Source of the DNA: Dysgonomonas sp. 216
GTDB taxonomy: Bacteria; Bacteroidota; Bacteroidia; Bacteroidales; Dysgonomonadaceae
DNA length: 64,000 nt
Reading direction: 5' to 3'
Assembly: GCF_010501065.1 (NCBI RefSeq)
Contig: NZ_QVMM01000009.1
Location: forward strand, 62,001 to 126,000
Made by a program: the position numbers and the translations under genes. Positions 63,869 to 64,000 of this stretch are shown here, piece by piece. The notes under the pieces were generated by a model, which ran no database searches, was not told the origin of the DNA, and saw only the letters and a list, made by a program, of their open reading frames with translations. Each line of letters opens with the position of its first letter. Within the stretch, counting starts at the first letter, position 1.

Positions 63869-64000
63869 TTAGCTATTCCAAATATCCCAAGCGGCTAAAG
63901 CTTGAAGTTCGAGCATTTCGTACCCATCTTTTATTTGTGTGCCTTTTTCGGCTCCTAGTTTTAAAAATTTGGTTGGAGACGGATTATATACCAGATCGTA
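63869..64000 (-). CDS. aroE: Shikimate dehydrogenase, C-terminal 43 residues
   Basis: Partial gene: its start lies beyond the right edge. The translated end, YDLVYNPSPTKFL then GYEMLELQALAAWDIW, carries the standard AroE C-terminal motifs (DLVYNP, T-FL, G-ML--QA). It reduces 3-dehydroshikimate to shikimate with NADPH in the aromatic amino acid pathway. Confidence 0.9.
   Translation of the reverse strand, partial: YDLVYNPSPTKFLKLGAEKGTQIKDGYEMLELQALAAWDIWNS

Noticed and set aside
1-64000. CRISPR arrays, rRNA, prophage or transposase genes
   Set aside because: No evenly spaced short repeats, rRNA sequence, phage or transposase proteins were found in any frame inspected.

Overview
The window is chromosomal DNA from a member of the Bacteroidetes, most likely order Bacteroidales and close to Dysgonomonas. 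Four things point there. Many genes are preceded by the phylum-specific -7 promoter box TAnnTTTG. A set of type IX secretion (T9SS) genes, porP-K-L-M-N plus porW, is present. Many secreted hydrolases and lipoproteins are encoded. The DNA is AT-rich and uses the coding style usual for the group. The genus is an inference from protein style, not from a search.

Layout. 1-1233: end-truncated secreted DUF4861 protein (-). 1533-5830: ftsK, lolA, trxB (+). 5896-9331: a MATE exporter and htpG (-). 9438-18628: an outer-membrane assembly block, with lptD (-) divergent from three SurA/PpiC-type chaperones and a large LptA/OstA-like protein (+). 18629-19378: non-coding, holding hairpin-array repeat copy A. 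19379-26555: an S9 peptidase, a ComEA-like protein, tRNA-Lys and tRNA-Ala (+), then a secreted protein of unknown function, a methyltransferase and mutS (-). 26872-38982: the T9SS block porP, porK, porL, porM, porN, rdgB, porW, followed by a VanX-like dipeptidase and a membrane acyltransferase. 38989-40456: birA, yjbR-like and yraN (-). 40533-45581: a small ribbon-helix-helix-like protein with tadA, then an ABC importer with its own porin, then mtgA. 45734-49758: DPP IV (+) and mutL (-), end to end. 49759-50581: non-coding, holding repeat copy B in inverted orientation. 50582-54947: miaA (-), then rsfS, ftsH and a TauE/SafE permease (+). 55022-63132: three secreted glycoside hydrolases (GH3, GH36, GH43) on the - strand. 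63347-64000: a Nudix hydrolase and the 3' end of aroE (-).

How the genes fit together. Much of the window serves the cell envelope: LPS transport (lptD, OstA-like), outer-membrane protein chaperones, lipoprotein transport (lolA), peptidoglycan synthesis and trimming (mtgA, VanX-like), and the T9SS motor, ring and PorW link. The 1147-residue GH43 protein ends in what looks like a T9SS sorting domain, so it is a likely client of the secretion genes in the same window.

The two most interesting observations are these. (1) In the GH43 protein, the catalytic module and its beta-sandwich sit inside an FG-GAP/VCBS beta-propeller: one blade lies before the insertion and six after it, making seven. 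The five-residue motif GDGTF occurs on both sides of the insert. (2) Two roughly 0.5-kb repeats made of tandem perfect hairpins, with different central cassettes, stand in inverted orientation around a 30.6-kb segment. Flipping that segment would put mutL directly downstream of, and in line with, the OstA-like gene. From memory, this is the arrangement in related Bacteroidales, so the repeats may have mediated an inversion. No CRISPR, rRNA, prophage or transposase genes were seen.
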